Shown here: piece after piece, positions 57,601-62,250 of the stretch
How the letters are laid out: each line of letters opens with the position of its first letter
How positions within the stretch are numbered: position 1 is the stretch's first letter
NCBI RefSeq assembly: GCF_033958435.1
Contig: NC_134137.1
Span: forward strand, 173,923,501-173,987,500
Origin: Carettochelys insculpta
Lineage: Eukaryota > Chordata > Testudines > Carettochelyidae
DNA length: 64,000 nt
Direction of reading: 5' to 3'
Made by a program: the position numbers and the translations under genes
Notes under the pieces: model-generated
What the model was told of the DNA's origin: nothing
Databases searched by the model: none
What the model saw: the letters and a program-made list of their open reading frames with translations, nothing else

Positions 57601-58246
57601 AAGGGCCAGTTTTCACTCAAGTGCCAAATAAGTGACTTGCCTTATTCTGTTGCTCTTGGAAAAGAAAGATACCCCCTTCCTGTTTCATCTTTTCTCGAGG
57701 GTAATTCTCAGCCTCCGCCCACTGGTCAGTTACTCTCTGTTTCTGAATCCGCTCATTCCACTCTGGAGGTGCGCTCTGCAGCCACGGGTTTGGCACTGCT
57801 GTAGCTCCTTTTGGGTCTGTTGGCTGTGGCCTTGTAAAAACATCTTTCGACAGAGTTGGGAGCGATCCTGGAAAAAATGCTTTTCTCTGTGCCGGGAAAT
57901 ATCCTGGAAAACCTTGTTTTGACTGCGCTGGGAATGATCCTGGAAATGCTGCATTTGATTGCATTGAGAGTAAACCTGGAAAAGCTTCACTAGTCTGTGC
58001 TGGTGGAGGCACTGTAACAAAAGGGTCTTCTGACTCTGGTGGGAGTGGTACTGCAAAATTTTCTTCTGACTGAGCTGGAAATGACCCTGCAATAACGGTT
58101 TTAGACTGTGCTGTGAGTGCTGCTGAAAAATTTGCAGTTGGCTCTTGGGGGTGTCTTCCTCCCAGGAAGACTTGTGTTTCTTTAGCCATCAAGTAAGCTC
58201 CATGCCCTGCCTGTGCCTGCACCTGATGCAGCAATGGTTTATTCAT
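30445..58246 (-). CDS. MX1: Mx dynamin-like GTPase, complete upstream tandem copy (Mx-U), 13 coding exons, 831 aa from the first ATG
   Basis: Interferon-induced antiviral dynamin-like GTPase. Coding join on minus: 57641-58246, 55379-55571, 54918-55055, 53149-53303, 49408-49546, 47310-47508, 46411-46489, 45307-45429, 44100-44241, 41617-41775, 35186-35262, 31705-31956, 30445-30678. The lengths sum to 2,496 nt with consistent phases. Visible in order: repeat-rich N-extension (1-202), P-loop GDQSSGKSS (244-252), DLPG (345-348), TKPD (414-417), CRGQ, then the stalk with [14 protein letters not shown]-like EQLVYCQD, loop L4 in exon 12, and the GED to the end. All GTPase motifs are intact. Chicken Mx is about 705 and human MxA 662 residues, so the excess is the N-extension. 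All introns are GT-AG except the first coding one (GC-AG). Apparently functional. Confidence 0.93.
30679..31704. other. Mx-U intron 12, no gene
   Basis: AT-rich intron sequence with no recognised repeat or open frame. Confidence 0.6.
31705..31956 (-). CDS. MX1: Mx-U coding exon 12 (stalk, loop L4)
   Basis: 252 bp, phase 0 on both sides; acceptor GCTTTTATAG, donor GTGAGTTT. It encodes [40 protein letters not shown], then a Ser/Asn/Ala-rich segment at the place of the disordered L4 loop, and [11 protein letters not shown]4 is the main virus-recognition loop in primate MxA (family knowledge). The L4 segment here is of ordinary length. Confidence 0.92.
31957..33283. other. Mx-U intron 11 part, no gene
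   Basis: No repeats assigned with confidence; pyrimidine-rich around 32700-32830. Frames here are short and overlapping. Confidence 0.5.
33284..33602. mobile_element. Harbinger-like MITE, 319 bp, TSD TTT
   Basis: The left end GGCTATATCTACAGGGCAC and right end TACTGTCTAGACATAACC are imperfect inverted repeats flanked by TTT (33281-33283 and 33603-33605). The interior has TTTCGA and AAAATAG motifs as in other members here. Confidence 0.75.
33785..33862 (+). repeat. Penelope-type tail fragment
   Basis: ATTTTGTTAGTCTTTAAAGT followed by GCTACTTGACTGCTTTTTTT is the same tail as at 16750-16800, here without coding sequence. Confidence 0.55.
34108..34874. repeat. AT-rich MITE interrupted by a second MITE
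   Basis: Stretches of TATTTCAAAATAA and TTATTTTGAAATAG in both orientations lie at 34108-34300 and resume at 34757-34874. The interruption is the complete MITE 34301-34756. A CTACACTACAC word near the left end resembles other ends in the window. The outer borders are approximate. Confidence 0.55.
34301..34756. mobile_element. Foldback MITE, 456 bp, TSD TAT (nested)
   Basis: Same family as 24476-24926: left end GCCCGTTTCTACACAGGCCA, right end TGGCCTGTGTAGAAACGGCC, TAT on both sides. It is nearly one long palindrome with GAGTCCGGAAGA and CACGTGA mirrored. It is younger than the AT-rich element it interrupts. Confidence 0.85.
34875..35160. repeat. CR1-like LINE-derived sequence
   Basis: AAGTTTTTCTTAATCTCCAA, CTAAACCTCTCTTGCTGCAA and CAGACCTTTAATCAAACTGG are words of a common amniote CR1-related repeat. 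The matching beginning (CATAGAAGTATTAGATGGGA) lies at 34020-34060 on the other side of the MITEs. It ends next to the Mx-U exon at 35186. Confidence 0.5.
35186..35262 (-). CDS. MX1: Mx-U coding exon 11 (stalk)
   Basis: 77 bp, acceptor CCCCCTCAG, donor GTAAGACA. It encodes [20 protein letters not shown] ending NLNRATK, a stalk helix matching the family. Phase 1 in, phase 0 out. Confidence 0.9.
35410..35890 (-). mobile_element. CR1-type LINE fragment, left part, antisense to plus
   Basis: Words such as CATCCCTGACAGGTGTTTGT, CTGCTCTTAAAAATCTCC and TCAGGCCTTGCTGATGGTCA belong to a CR1 family common in turtles. It reads on minus and continues at 37554 after an intervening LTR-like segment. Confidence 0.5.
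35900..37550 (+). mobile_element. Possible LTR-type insertion splitting the CR1
   Basis: Unrelated sequence between two CR1 parts. It has a TATA-like GAATATAAGCAGG near 36205, a GC-rich stretch after it, AATAAA signals near 37250-37275 and 37389, and a GC-rich end. This arrangement suggests an LTR or solo LTR pair, but ends and target duplication were not established. Confidence 0.3.
37554..38280 (-). mobile_element. CR1-type LINE fragment with ORF2 linker region
   Basis: The minus-strand frame reads [20 protein letters not shown], then [20 protein letters not shown] and LLNEDGKI, the stretch between endonuclease and reverse transcriptase in CR1 ORF2. It is degraded on either side. Confidence 0.6.
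38430..41424 (+). mobile_element. RTE-like LINE, nearly full ORF2, several stops
   Basis: Endonuclease: WNVR near 38530, [18 protein letters not shown]. Reverse transcriptase: [51 protein letters not shown] (the catalytic F-V-D-D form), [10 protein letters not shown]. The end reads [16 protein letters not shown]. The element ends with a (GAT)n run at 41394-41424, a usual RTE-type simple-repeat tail. Stops interrupt at about 39100, 39830, 39917, 40283 and 40935. It lies in Mx-U intron 10, antisense to the gene. Confidence 0.75.
38450..41383 (+). pseudogene. RTE-like LINE ORF2 (endonuclease and reverse transcriptase), broken
   Basis: Four longer open blocks (38450-39100, 39221-39832, 39955-40284, 40354-40935) plus a C-terminal block 41027-41383 make up one ORF2 of the endonuclease-RT type. 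The order and spacing of domains are normal for a LINE. In-frame stops (for example TGA at 39098 and TGA near 40282) and probable frame changes show it is inactive. The endonuclease active-site pieces (GDWN) and the RT metal-binding pair DD are retained. Confidence 0.72.
41617..41775 (-). CDS. MX1: Mx-U coding exon 10 (stalk)
   Basis: 159 bp, acceptor GATGTTATAG, donor GTGAGGTT, phase 1 on both sides. It encodes [20 protein letters not shown], then [20 protein letters not shown] and [13 protein letters not shown]. The YRGRELPGF motif is a hallmark of Mx stalks and contributes to oligomer interfaces. Confidence 0.93.
41776..44099. other. Mx-U intron 9, no gene
   Basis: A hAT-like end (AGTTTAAGAAACACTG) is near 42070. 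There is a GC-rich degenerate repeat at about 42240-42540 (recurrent GGGGCTG and GGCATC words) and a relative of the 4749-5065 repeat at 42655-42715. No coding exon is seen. Confidence 0.5.
44100..44241 (-). CDS. MX1: Mx-U coding exon 9 (stalk)
   Basis: 142 bp; acceptor CTAATTGCAG, donor GTGAGCAC. It encodes [20 protein letters not shown], then [20 protein letters not shown], matching the LFNQDI and LF.R...EF.KW segments of Mx stalks. Confidence 0.92.
44242..45306. other. Mx-U intron 8, no gene
   Basis: A CR1-like scrap (CTTACAGACTCACAGACTTA and AGTCTGCACAAGAACACC) is at about 44950-45040. The rest is unassigned. Confidence 0.5.
45307..45429 (-). CDS. MX1: Mx-U coding exon 8 (stalk)
   Basis: 123 bp, phase 0 both sides; acceptor CTCCCCTAG, donor GTAAGTAT. 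It encodes [20 protein letters not shown], then [20 protein letters not shown] and D. The KSLP.LE.QI start is typical of Mx. Confidence 0.93.
45430..46410. other. Mx-U intron 7, no gene
   Basis: AT-rich; a simple TCTAATTA-type run at about 45820-45855. No repeats otherwise recognised. Confidence 0.5.
46411..46489 (-). CDS. MX1: Mx-U coding exon 7
   Basis: 79 bp; acceptor CTGTTTCAG, donor GTAAGTAA. With the two bases of the previous exon it encodes [20 protein letters not shown] and ELVAHIS, the bundle-signalling/stalk junction (LAEKLT.EL..HI) of Mx. Confidence 0.92.
46490..47309. other. Mx-U intron 6, no gene
   Basis: AT-rich intron; no repeats or exons recognised. Confidence 0.5.
47310..47508 (-). 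CDS. MX1: Mx-U coding exon 6 (G4 motif)
   Basis: 199 bp; acceptor CTACTTCACAG, donor GTAATTTT. It encodes [20 protein letters not shown], then [20 protein letters not shown] and the helix to HHGHF. TKPD is the guanine-specificity motif and CRGQ the G5-like element; both are intact. Confidence 0.94.
47815..49245. mobile_element. Non-autonomous hAT element, 1,431 bp, 8-bp TSD
   Basis: The left end CAGTGGTTCCCAAACTTT and right end ACGTTTGGGAACCTATG are hAT-type inverted repeats. Flanking 8-mers CTTTAGAG (47807-47814) and TTTTAGAG (49246-49253) match at 7 of 8. There is no transposase frame; the interior is G-rich degenerate repeat with spurious long frames. It shares its left 100 bp with 23530-24457. 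Confidence 0.8.
49408..49546 (-). CDS. MX1: Mx-U coding exon 5
   Basis: 139 bp; acceptor GTATTACAG, donor GTAAGAAC. It encodes [20 protein letters not shown], then [20 protein letters not shown] and DGERTL, the strictly conserved middle of the GTPase domain. Confidence 0.94.
49547..50641. other. Mx-U intron 4, left part, no gene
   Basis: AT-rich; a poly-A stretch near 50336-50349. Nothing else is recognised before the LINE insertion. Confidence 0.5.
50642..52486 (+). mobile_element. 5'-truncated LINE with a long open reading frame and 47-bp TSD
   Basis: A 47-base direct repeat starting TTATTATTACATATTAAAAG lies at 50642-50688 and 52440-52486, identical by eye. The element between begins inside the reverse transcriptase and ends with an (ATT)n tail after GATCGATGGACTACC. 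It lies in Mx-U intron 4, antisense to the gene. Perfect duplication and an open frame point to a recent insertion. Confidence 0.85.
50767..52515 (+). CDS. LINE reverse transcriptase, 582-codon open frame, N-terminally truncated
   Basis: The conserved order is [40 protein letters not shown], then [49 protein letters not shown] (catalytic F-A-D-D) and [14 protein letters not shown]. The C-terminal part has [20 protein letters not shown] and RRW-like helices. A CCHH-type finger (CTICSKMC.., H..H) is encoded near 52310-52375 but in a different frame, so a frame change probably occurred near 52190-52300, and the last 100 residues are out of the true frame. The element clade is not certain. The RT core looks intact, but the endonuclease is missing, so it is not autonomous. 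Confidence 0.75.
   Translation: MIISIWEDENIPQDLRDAIIVSLFKNKGSKAECENYGGISLLSVRGKIIARIILNRLIVSISKANLPESQCGFRPRRSTANMVFAVRQIQEKCIEQNMHLYAVFIDLTKAFDTINREALWTILIRLGCPRKFVQIIRLFHDDMTGEVLSDGATSAPFSMTSGMKQRCVLAPVLFNLFFACVLNHAMKDLDRGIHLKYQHDGSLFDLCRLNAKTKTVQKLLSEALFADDCALMAHTENDLQHVVNKFAEASQLFRLTVSLRKTEVLHQPAPGSNAPVPSISIDGTRLKVVENFKYLGSVISSDGSLDNEINAQISKASQALGCLHVKVLNHHNIQMSTKLLVYRAVVLSSLLYGCETWTLYRRHIKQLEAFHMRCLRNIMKIHWQDKVPNLEVLERAQMTSIEMMIMKSQLRWTGHGSRMDANRIPHQLLYGELSQGIQCIGHPRKRYKDTIKANLRRAVSNLGTLRTLPVTEHSGVQQSEIPALPLRKTGAGIYKTHANDVTEHQQCTTHRLQTSHAPSAAKCAPLELAYTVTRGHTIRPITDDLHRFVIIGSMDYHYYYYILKERQKNHHLFQLYAFFSLH
53149..53303 (-). CDS. MX1: Mx-U coding exon 4 (G3 motif, DLPG)
   Basis: 155 bp; acceptor CCTTTCTAG, donor GTAATACA. 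It encodes [20 protein letters not shown], then [20 protein letters not shown] and [16 protein letters not shown] coordinates the nucleotide gamma-phosphate and water. Phase 1 in, 0 out. Confidence 0.95.
53304..54236. other. Mx-U intron 3, left part, no gene
   Basis: AT-rich; an old MIR- or CR1-like scrap may be present near 53690-53800 (GAGGCACAGAGATTAAGTGG, typical of ancient SINE cores). No exon is seen. Confidence 0.45.
54237..54645. mobile_element. MITE, 409 bp
   Basis: The left end GGGTATATCTAAACTAGAGG and right end TCCCTCTAGTCCAGACAGAGCC are inverted repeats extending into GGGATTTGTC and GACAAGTCCC. Flanking triplets CTA and TTA fit a TWA-like Harbinger target. Inner TGTCGACA and CTGTCAACAG words resemble 9909-10200, so the two may be one family. 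Confidence 0.7.
54918..55055 (-). CDS. MX1: Mx-U coding exon 3 (switch I side)
   Basis: 138 bp; acceptor CAACTGTAG, donor GTAAGTGC. It encodes [20 protein letters not shown], then [20 protein letters not shown] and KEIRKG. It is homologous to 188-325; the substitutions are concentrated after ISY. Confidence 0.93.
55379..55571 (-). CDS. MX1: Mx-U coding exon 2 (P-loop)
   Basis: 193 bp; acceptor TTCTAACAG, donor GTAAGAAT. It encodes [20 protein letters not shown] through [20 protein letters not shown] and RGSG. P-loop residues are unchanged from the family. Confidence 0.95.
55797..55995 (+). repeat. Penelope-like tail: inverted-repeat insertion in Mx-U intron 1
   Basis: Arms AAGTCCTGTGGCACCTTGTA and its inverse TAAGGTGCCACAGGACTTCT, with GGAGCATAAGCTTTTGTGGG mirrored inside, end with GATACAGACTAACTTGGCTA. 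It is flanked by ATTGATTG-CAA on both sides (near 55785 and 56008), a likely target duplication. It is absent at the homologous place in Mx-D. Confidence 0.65.
56010..57640. other. Ancestral Mx-U intron 1, alignable to Mx-D
   Basis: It matches 10520-12110 of Mx-D in order (for example TGCAGTATAGATAGTAAAAT at about 56140 and TTTTTGATCCCC at about 56880). Mx-D has its own Penelope tail at 11655 that is absent here. No gene. Confidence 0.6.
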
Positions 58247-58359
58247 GATCAGTCTGCTTCTTTGCTTGTCAGAGGAAGATGCCCAGGAGGCCTGGAATTG
58301 TTTATTAACTGTCTGTAACTTGAAAGCAAAGTCTGGTCCAGCAACACTTCTGTACTGCT
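57641..58359 (-). CDS. MX1: Mx-U coding exon 1 (N-terminal extension, about nine 12-residue repeats); coding from 58246
   Basis: Acceptor TTGTTTCTAG before 58359; donor GCAAGTCAC (a GC-AG intron). The first in-frame ATG is at 58246 ([10 protein letters not shown]). The frame is open back to the acceptor, so an upstream start in another exon cannot be excluded. From residue about 55 the sequence is an array of roughly nine 12-residue units with consensus [12 protein letters not shown] (clearest: [36 protein letters not shown]). It ends with [11 protein letters not shown], a charged helix and QQNK. The extension is proline-rich, low in complexity and probably disordered. Confidence 0.87.
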
Positions 58360-58757
58360 CTAGAAACAATGCATGGGCTTGAGTGGATTCAGCTCTACAT
58401 TAGTAATACCTATGGAGAACGTCAAAACAATATTGTTATTGGCTGGGCTAGAGCTCTGTGTTAGTTTGTACCAGCTGAGATTATCACTCCTTATTTTTAC
58501 TGCATCATTGTGCTGGGGTGTCTGGTGCAGGGATTTCAAGCAAGGCATTGGCCATTTGCACCTTCCCTTCTCCCCTCTCACACTTCTGTCACACCCATCG
58601 CCCTCTCCTCCTGCCCCTGCTCCGCCCCACCCTCTCTCCACCTCACTTAACCCCCTATTGTCTCTTCCTGCAAAAGCAGCCTGCCACTTCTGAGGGGCAC
58701 TACCCTTCCCCTCCCTCAGAGTGGCACGGCCTGAGGCCATGTCGATGCTAGGCAGAT

Positions 58758-58829
58758 AAGTCAATTTCAGATATGCAATTTTAGCTACAGCAATTGTGTA
58801 GCTACAATCAGCGTATCTGAAATTGACTT
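58758..58829. repeat. Short palindrome, MITE remnant
   Basis: AAGTCAATTTCAGATATGC is mirrored as GCGTATCTGAAATTGACTT with TAGCTACA in the loop. This is a perfect stem but for single mismatches. Confidence 0.6.
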
Positions 58830-58952
58830 ACCTGGCTGTCTTCGCTGAGGGAGGTCGATAGGAGTGTTTCTCCCATTGACCTCTCTTACTCCATGTGGTA
58901 GGGATTGACTGCTGACCCCTGACAGATCAATTTTGCACCTCTCTGTATAAAA

Positions 58953-59431
58953 CATTAATACAAGGTGAGTTGGTAGATGCTGATGCTACGAAACACATTA
59001 ATATATGCTATACATTACATATGCTGTATAACACATTAATACAAAGTGAGTTGGTAGATACTGATGCTGTATAATACATTGGCTATGTCTACACCAGCCC
59101 CAGAACTTCGAAAGGGGCATGATAATGAACCTTATCGAAAGATGCTAATGAGGCGCTGCCATGAATATGCAGCGCCTCATTAGCGTAATGGTGGCTGCGG
59201 CATGTCAAAGGTGCTGCTTTCGATCGCGCACAGCTCGTCTACACGGGGTCCTTTTTGAAAGGACCTCGCACACTTTGAAATCTCCTTATTCCTATAACCA
59301 AAGAGACACAGCCATTAATATATACTATGAATTAGATATGCTGTATAACACATTAATACAAGGGGAGTTGGTAGATTCTGATATAGATACCCTCCCTCTC
59401 AGGGGTGTCCTCTCTTTTGAAAGTTTATATA
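58953..59431. repeat. 81-bp tandem repeat, three units, interrupted by a MITE
   Basis: CATTAATACAA followed by GTGAGTTGGTAGATRCTGAT begins at 58953, 59034 and 59351. The first two are 81 bp apart. Removing the 233-bp MITE plus one 3-bp duplication puts the third exactly 81 bp after the second. The last unit is partial. Confidence 0.75.
59081..59313. mobile_element. Harbinger-like MITE, 233 bp, TSD ATT
   Basis: Left end GGCTATGTCTACACCAGCC, right end AAAGAGACACAGCC, flanked by ATT on both sides (59078-59080 and 59314-59316). Inner palindrome AATGAGGCGCTGC/GCAGCGCCTCATT. It is inserted in the middle unit of the 81-bp repeat. Confidence 0.8.
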
Positions 59432-60158
59432 TGGTAATGCTAGTTTAGCATATATGTGTCTAAGGAATGGAGCCTAAATAGACAGCTGGCAAACAGAGGT
59501 AAGGAGCACAAATGAACACCCCACAACCCAGCCACCCTTTTTGTGGTGAGTTTCCATCAACCTATGTGTTTAGAAAAATGATTTTTCAAAAATGCAAATC
59601 TGGACAACTTCTGGAAGGTGCCATTTTCATGTACCGCCTTTTCCAAATGTAATCTTATTTCAACTTTTGTCCATTCGCAAAATGGCATTGACATCTGCCT
59701 GCCATGTTGTTGTGATTCTCTCAGAACAATTGGCTTAAGTCCAGGCAGTCTCTCACAGGAAAGGAAAGTCTGACCAGACAGAGTGCTCATAGCTCTGAAA
59801 CCAATTAGATGTTTACTCAGGCTATTAGGCTGAATTCCTGTAAGAACTCCAGGCTTCTTAACAAGACACCCACGCCCACATGCCCCAGTACATTTCAGCA
59901 ATTTAAAACTTAGGATCCCAAATACATCCTCCGAAAGAGAAAACAATCACTGTATTTGTTTTGTAACTTATATTAGTGGGCTGATAATTTTATTGGGAGA
60001 AAACATATTCCCAAAAAAATCTTTTTTCTCTTTTATTTCCAATGTCCTTTATAGTGTCTACCAGCCTACCCAGATGTAGCTATGGAAAGAGATGAATTAA
60101 AGATATACACAAGCTTTTAAATAGTTACCGAAAAGAGGTGAAAGAGAAAAAGTCCTAC

Positions 60159-60215
60159 CTGCCTCATATTCAGTCCAGATGAAAACTCTTAGGCTTTCAA
60201 ATACATCCTGTGGAC
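60159..60215 (-). other. MX1: Mx-U 5'UTR exon (approximate start)
   Basis: The donor GTAGGACT follows GGACTGAATATGAGGCAG; the sequence matches the Mx-D first exon (16587 on). It contains one ATG (ATGAGGCAG) that would open a short upstream frame. The transcription start is not known. Confidence 0.6.
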
Positions 60216-60480
60216 TTTGTTCTTTCTTTTCTTTCCTTTTCTTTTCTTCAGTAGCTCCACCCACGGCACCAGACAGAAAATAGAAGAAATGAAACTAACT
60301 CAGAAAACACCATTAGAATCACTGTGAATTGATTTCACAATGCCATACATTGTGCTTTTTTATAGTTTTGGCATTGGCTCCACCCAGTCTCAGACATAGA
60401 TCCAGGAAATGAAACTAATTGGCAAAGTGGCCTTTGAATCACTGTAAATTAGTTTCACAAAGGAAGGAGCTATCTTTTAG
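60216..60480 (-). promoter_or_regulatory. Mx-U promoter: GAAA tract and duplicated ISRE block
   Basis: Two direct blocks of about 110-120 bp, each with CTCCACCC, then GAAATGAAACTAA (60286-60298 and 60406-60418), then a GAATCACTGTGAATT/GAATCACTGTAAATT element ending in TTTCACA. The ISRE cores are of the GAAA-N-GAAAC kind used by Mx genes. Between the proximal block and the first exon, the minus strand has a purine tract of repeated GAAA words at 60216-60248, absent from Mx-D. The duplication predates the gene duplication, since both copies show both blocks. Confidence 0.78.
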
Positions 60481-60481
60481 C

Positions 60482-60594
60482 TGCAGGGGTAGTTCAGTGG
60501 TTTGAGCACTGGCATATTAAATCCAGGGTTGTGAGCTCAATCCTTGAGGGGGCCATTTATGGATCTACTAAAAAGAAAAAGAGGGGGAGCTGGG
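60482..60594 (+). mobile_element. tRNA-derived SINE (turtle Cry type)
   Basis: The head GGGGTAGTTCAGTGGTTTGA is an A-box-bearing tRNA-like start, and GGTTGTGAGCTCAATCC at about 60527-60543 is a B box. It is followed by TTGAGGGGGCCATTTATGGA, the familiar turtle SINE sequence. The tail is cut short. It lies directly upstream of the distal ISRE block of Mx-U and could supply a Pol III start. Confidence 0.75.
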
Positions 60595-60804
60595 TCTTTC
60601 TGTCTAAAATTACAGAGGTTTTAAGGATGTGTGTTCCCTCCAATTTTCCAGACTCATCCTGTTCTTTTGCTCTTAGTCTGAGCCACTGTCTCAAACTTTT
60701 TTTACTATCCTATGTTAACTTTGCACTAAGTATGGCTTATGCAGTATCATCTGAAAACTCAGAATCTGATGATCATTATTTGTATCTGATGATCATTGAT
60801 CTGG

Positions 60805-62250
60805 TCCAGAAACACAATATGGCTTCAGGGCTGGCAGGTCAACAATGGACATGATTTTCTCACTTCGACAACTACAGGAAAAATGCAGAGAACAAGGAAA
60901 GCCGTTATTCATAGTATGTGTGGACTTAACAAAGGCATTTGACACAGTCAGTAGATCAGGACTGCACAGATTGGCTGTCCACTGACCCTACTCAGGCTCA
61001 TAACATCCTTTCATGAAAACTTGAAAGCAACAGTGCAATAAGATGGATCTACATTGGAACCATTTGCAATGAACAGCGGAGTCAAACAAGGGAGTGTTCT
61101 TGCCCCTATCCTCTTTGGCATCTTCTTCCCAGTTCTACTAAATTATGCATTTCAAAACTCGTGTAGTGATGTGTTTCTCCACACAAGCTTAGATAGCTCC
61201 CTCTACAACCTGGCAAGACTCAAGGCCAAAATTAAGGTCAAGAAAGTCCTCTTAGGGAGCTCCTCTTCACAGATGATGCAGCTCGTGTTGCTCATAATGA
61301 AGACATACTACAGTCACTGATGGATTCTCTGTCCAGAGCCTGCAAGTTGTTTTACCCTGACATAAGCATGAAGAAAACATGTATTTACTCAAGATATACC
61401 TCAGCAACCCAATGTCATCTCGATAACAGCCCATTAAATGTAGGTCAACAATTGTGTTATCTTGGATCTACTGTCACCACAAACCTATCCATAAATGAAG
61501 AACTGAACATCAGAATTGGGAAAGCAGCTACAATTTTTGGCAGACTTATGAAACGACAGTGAAAACAAAGAGATAAATCTACCAGGCATGTGTATTGAGT
61601 ATCTTGCTACATGGTTCTGAGGCATGGACCATCTACTCGAACCAGAAGAAAAAAACTGAACAGCTTCCATCTTCACTGTCTCCGCAGAATTATGAATATC
61701 AACTGGCAAAATAAAATTTCAAATGCAGATGTCCTGTCAAGATCTGGCATACCCAGCCTCATAGTAATCCTCAACAGCATAAAACTACGATGACTTGGTC
61801 ACATGAGACAAATGGGTGATGAATGTCTTTCCAAAGAAATTCTCTTCAGTGAACTGTCATGTGGGTTGAGAGCAAGAGGAAGACCAAAGCTAAGATTCAA
61901 GGATACACGCAAAAACGCCATGAAAAAGTTCAACATTGAGACAAAATCCTGGGAATCTGCATCATCAGATCGAAATACCTGGCAATGATTGGCATACGAC
62001 AACATCCTTTGATAGTATATGTGCAAGCCATGCAAAAGAGCTTTGTCTTCGAAGGAAAATCTCTCAGATTCACAAACTCAGAAGTAGACTGCCATGCGGG
62101 TATTGCTATCAACTGTGCGAATCCAATATTGGACGGATAAGCCACGAGAGAAGGTGCAGACTCAAACACTGTCCACAGATCCTCACCACCACTGCTAACC
62201 ACCATTTCTTGAGACGAAAAGGGGCCATACTGCTCTGGTAAAATGTGTGT
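60805..62250 (+). pseudogene. LINE reverse transcriptase remnant
   Basis: Read in three frames: [44 protein letters not shown], then MNSGVKQGSVLAPILFGIFF, KVLLG near a lost FADD (no catalytic DD seen), QLCYLGSTVTTNLSINEELN, RRIMNINWQNKISNADVLSR, GRPKLRFKD and a finger CGYCYQLCESNIGRISHERRC-like end at about 62095-62160. It is the same general family as 50642-52486 but clearly older, with many stops and frameshifts. Confidence 0.7.

Larger units (their letters stand above)
58360..60158. other. Mx-U 5'UTR intron with repeats, no gene
   Basis: Contains the foldback at 58758-58829 and the 81-bp tandem repeat with a MITE at 58953-59390, annotated separately. The part at 59700-60120 aligns loosely with 16200-16560 near the Mx-D promoter (AGTCTGACCAGACAGAGTGC against GTCAGACCAGACAGTACTTA). 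Confidence 0.55.

Noticed and set aside
58360..58764. 134-codon minus frame just upstream of Mx-U coding exon 1
   Set aside because: It ends at a stop inside the acceptor region, is in another frame from the Mx extension and has no similarity to Mx-D at the same place.
60482..60560. Functional tRNA gene
   Set aside because: A and B boxes are present, but the cloverleaf is degraded and the flanks match a tRNA-derived SINE.
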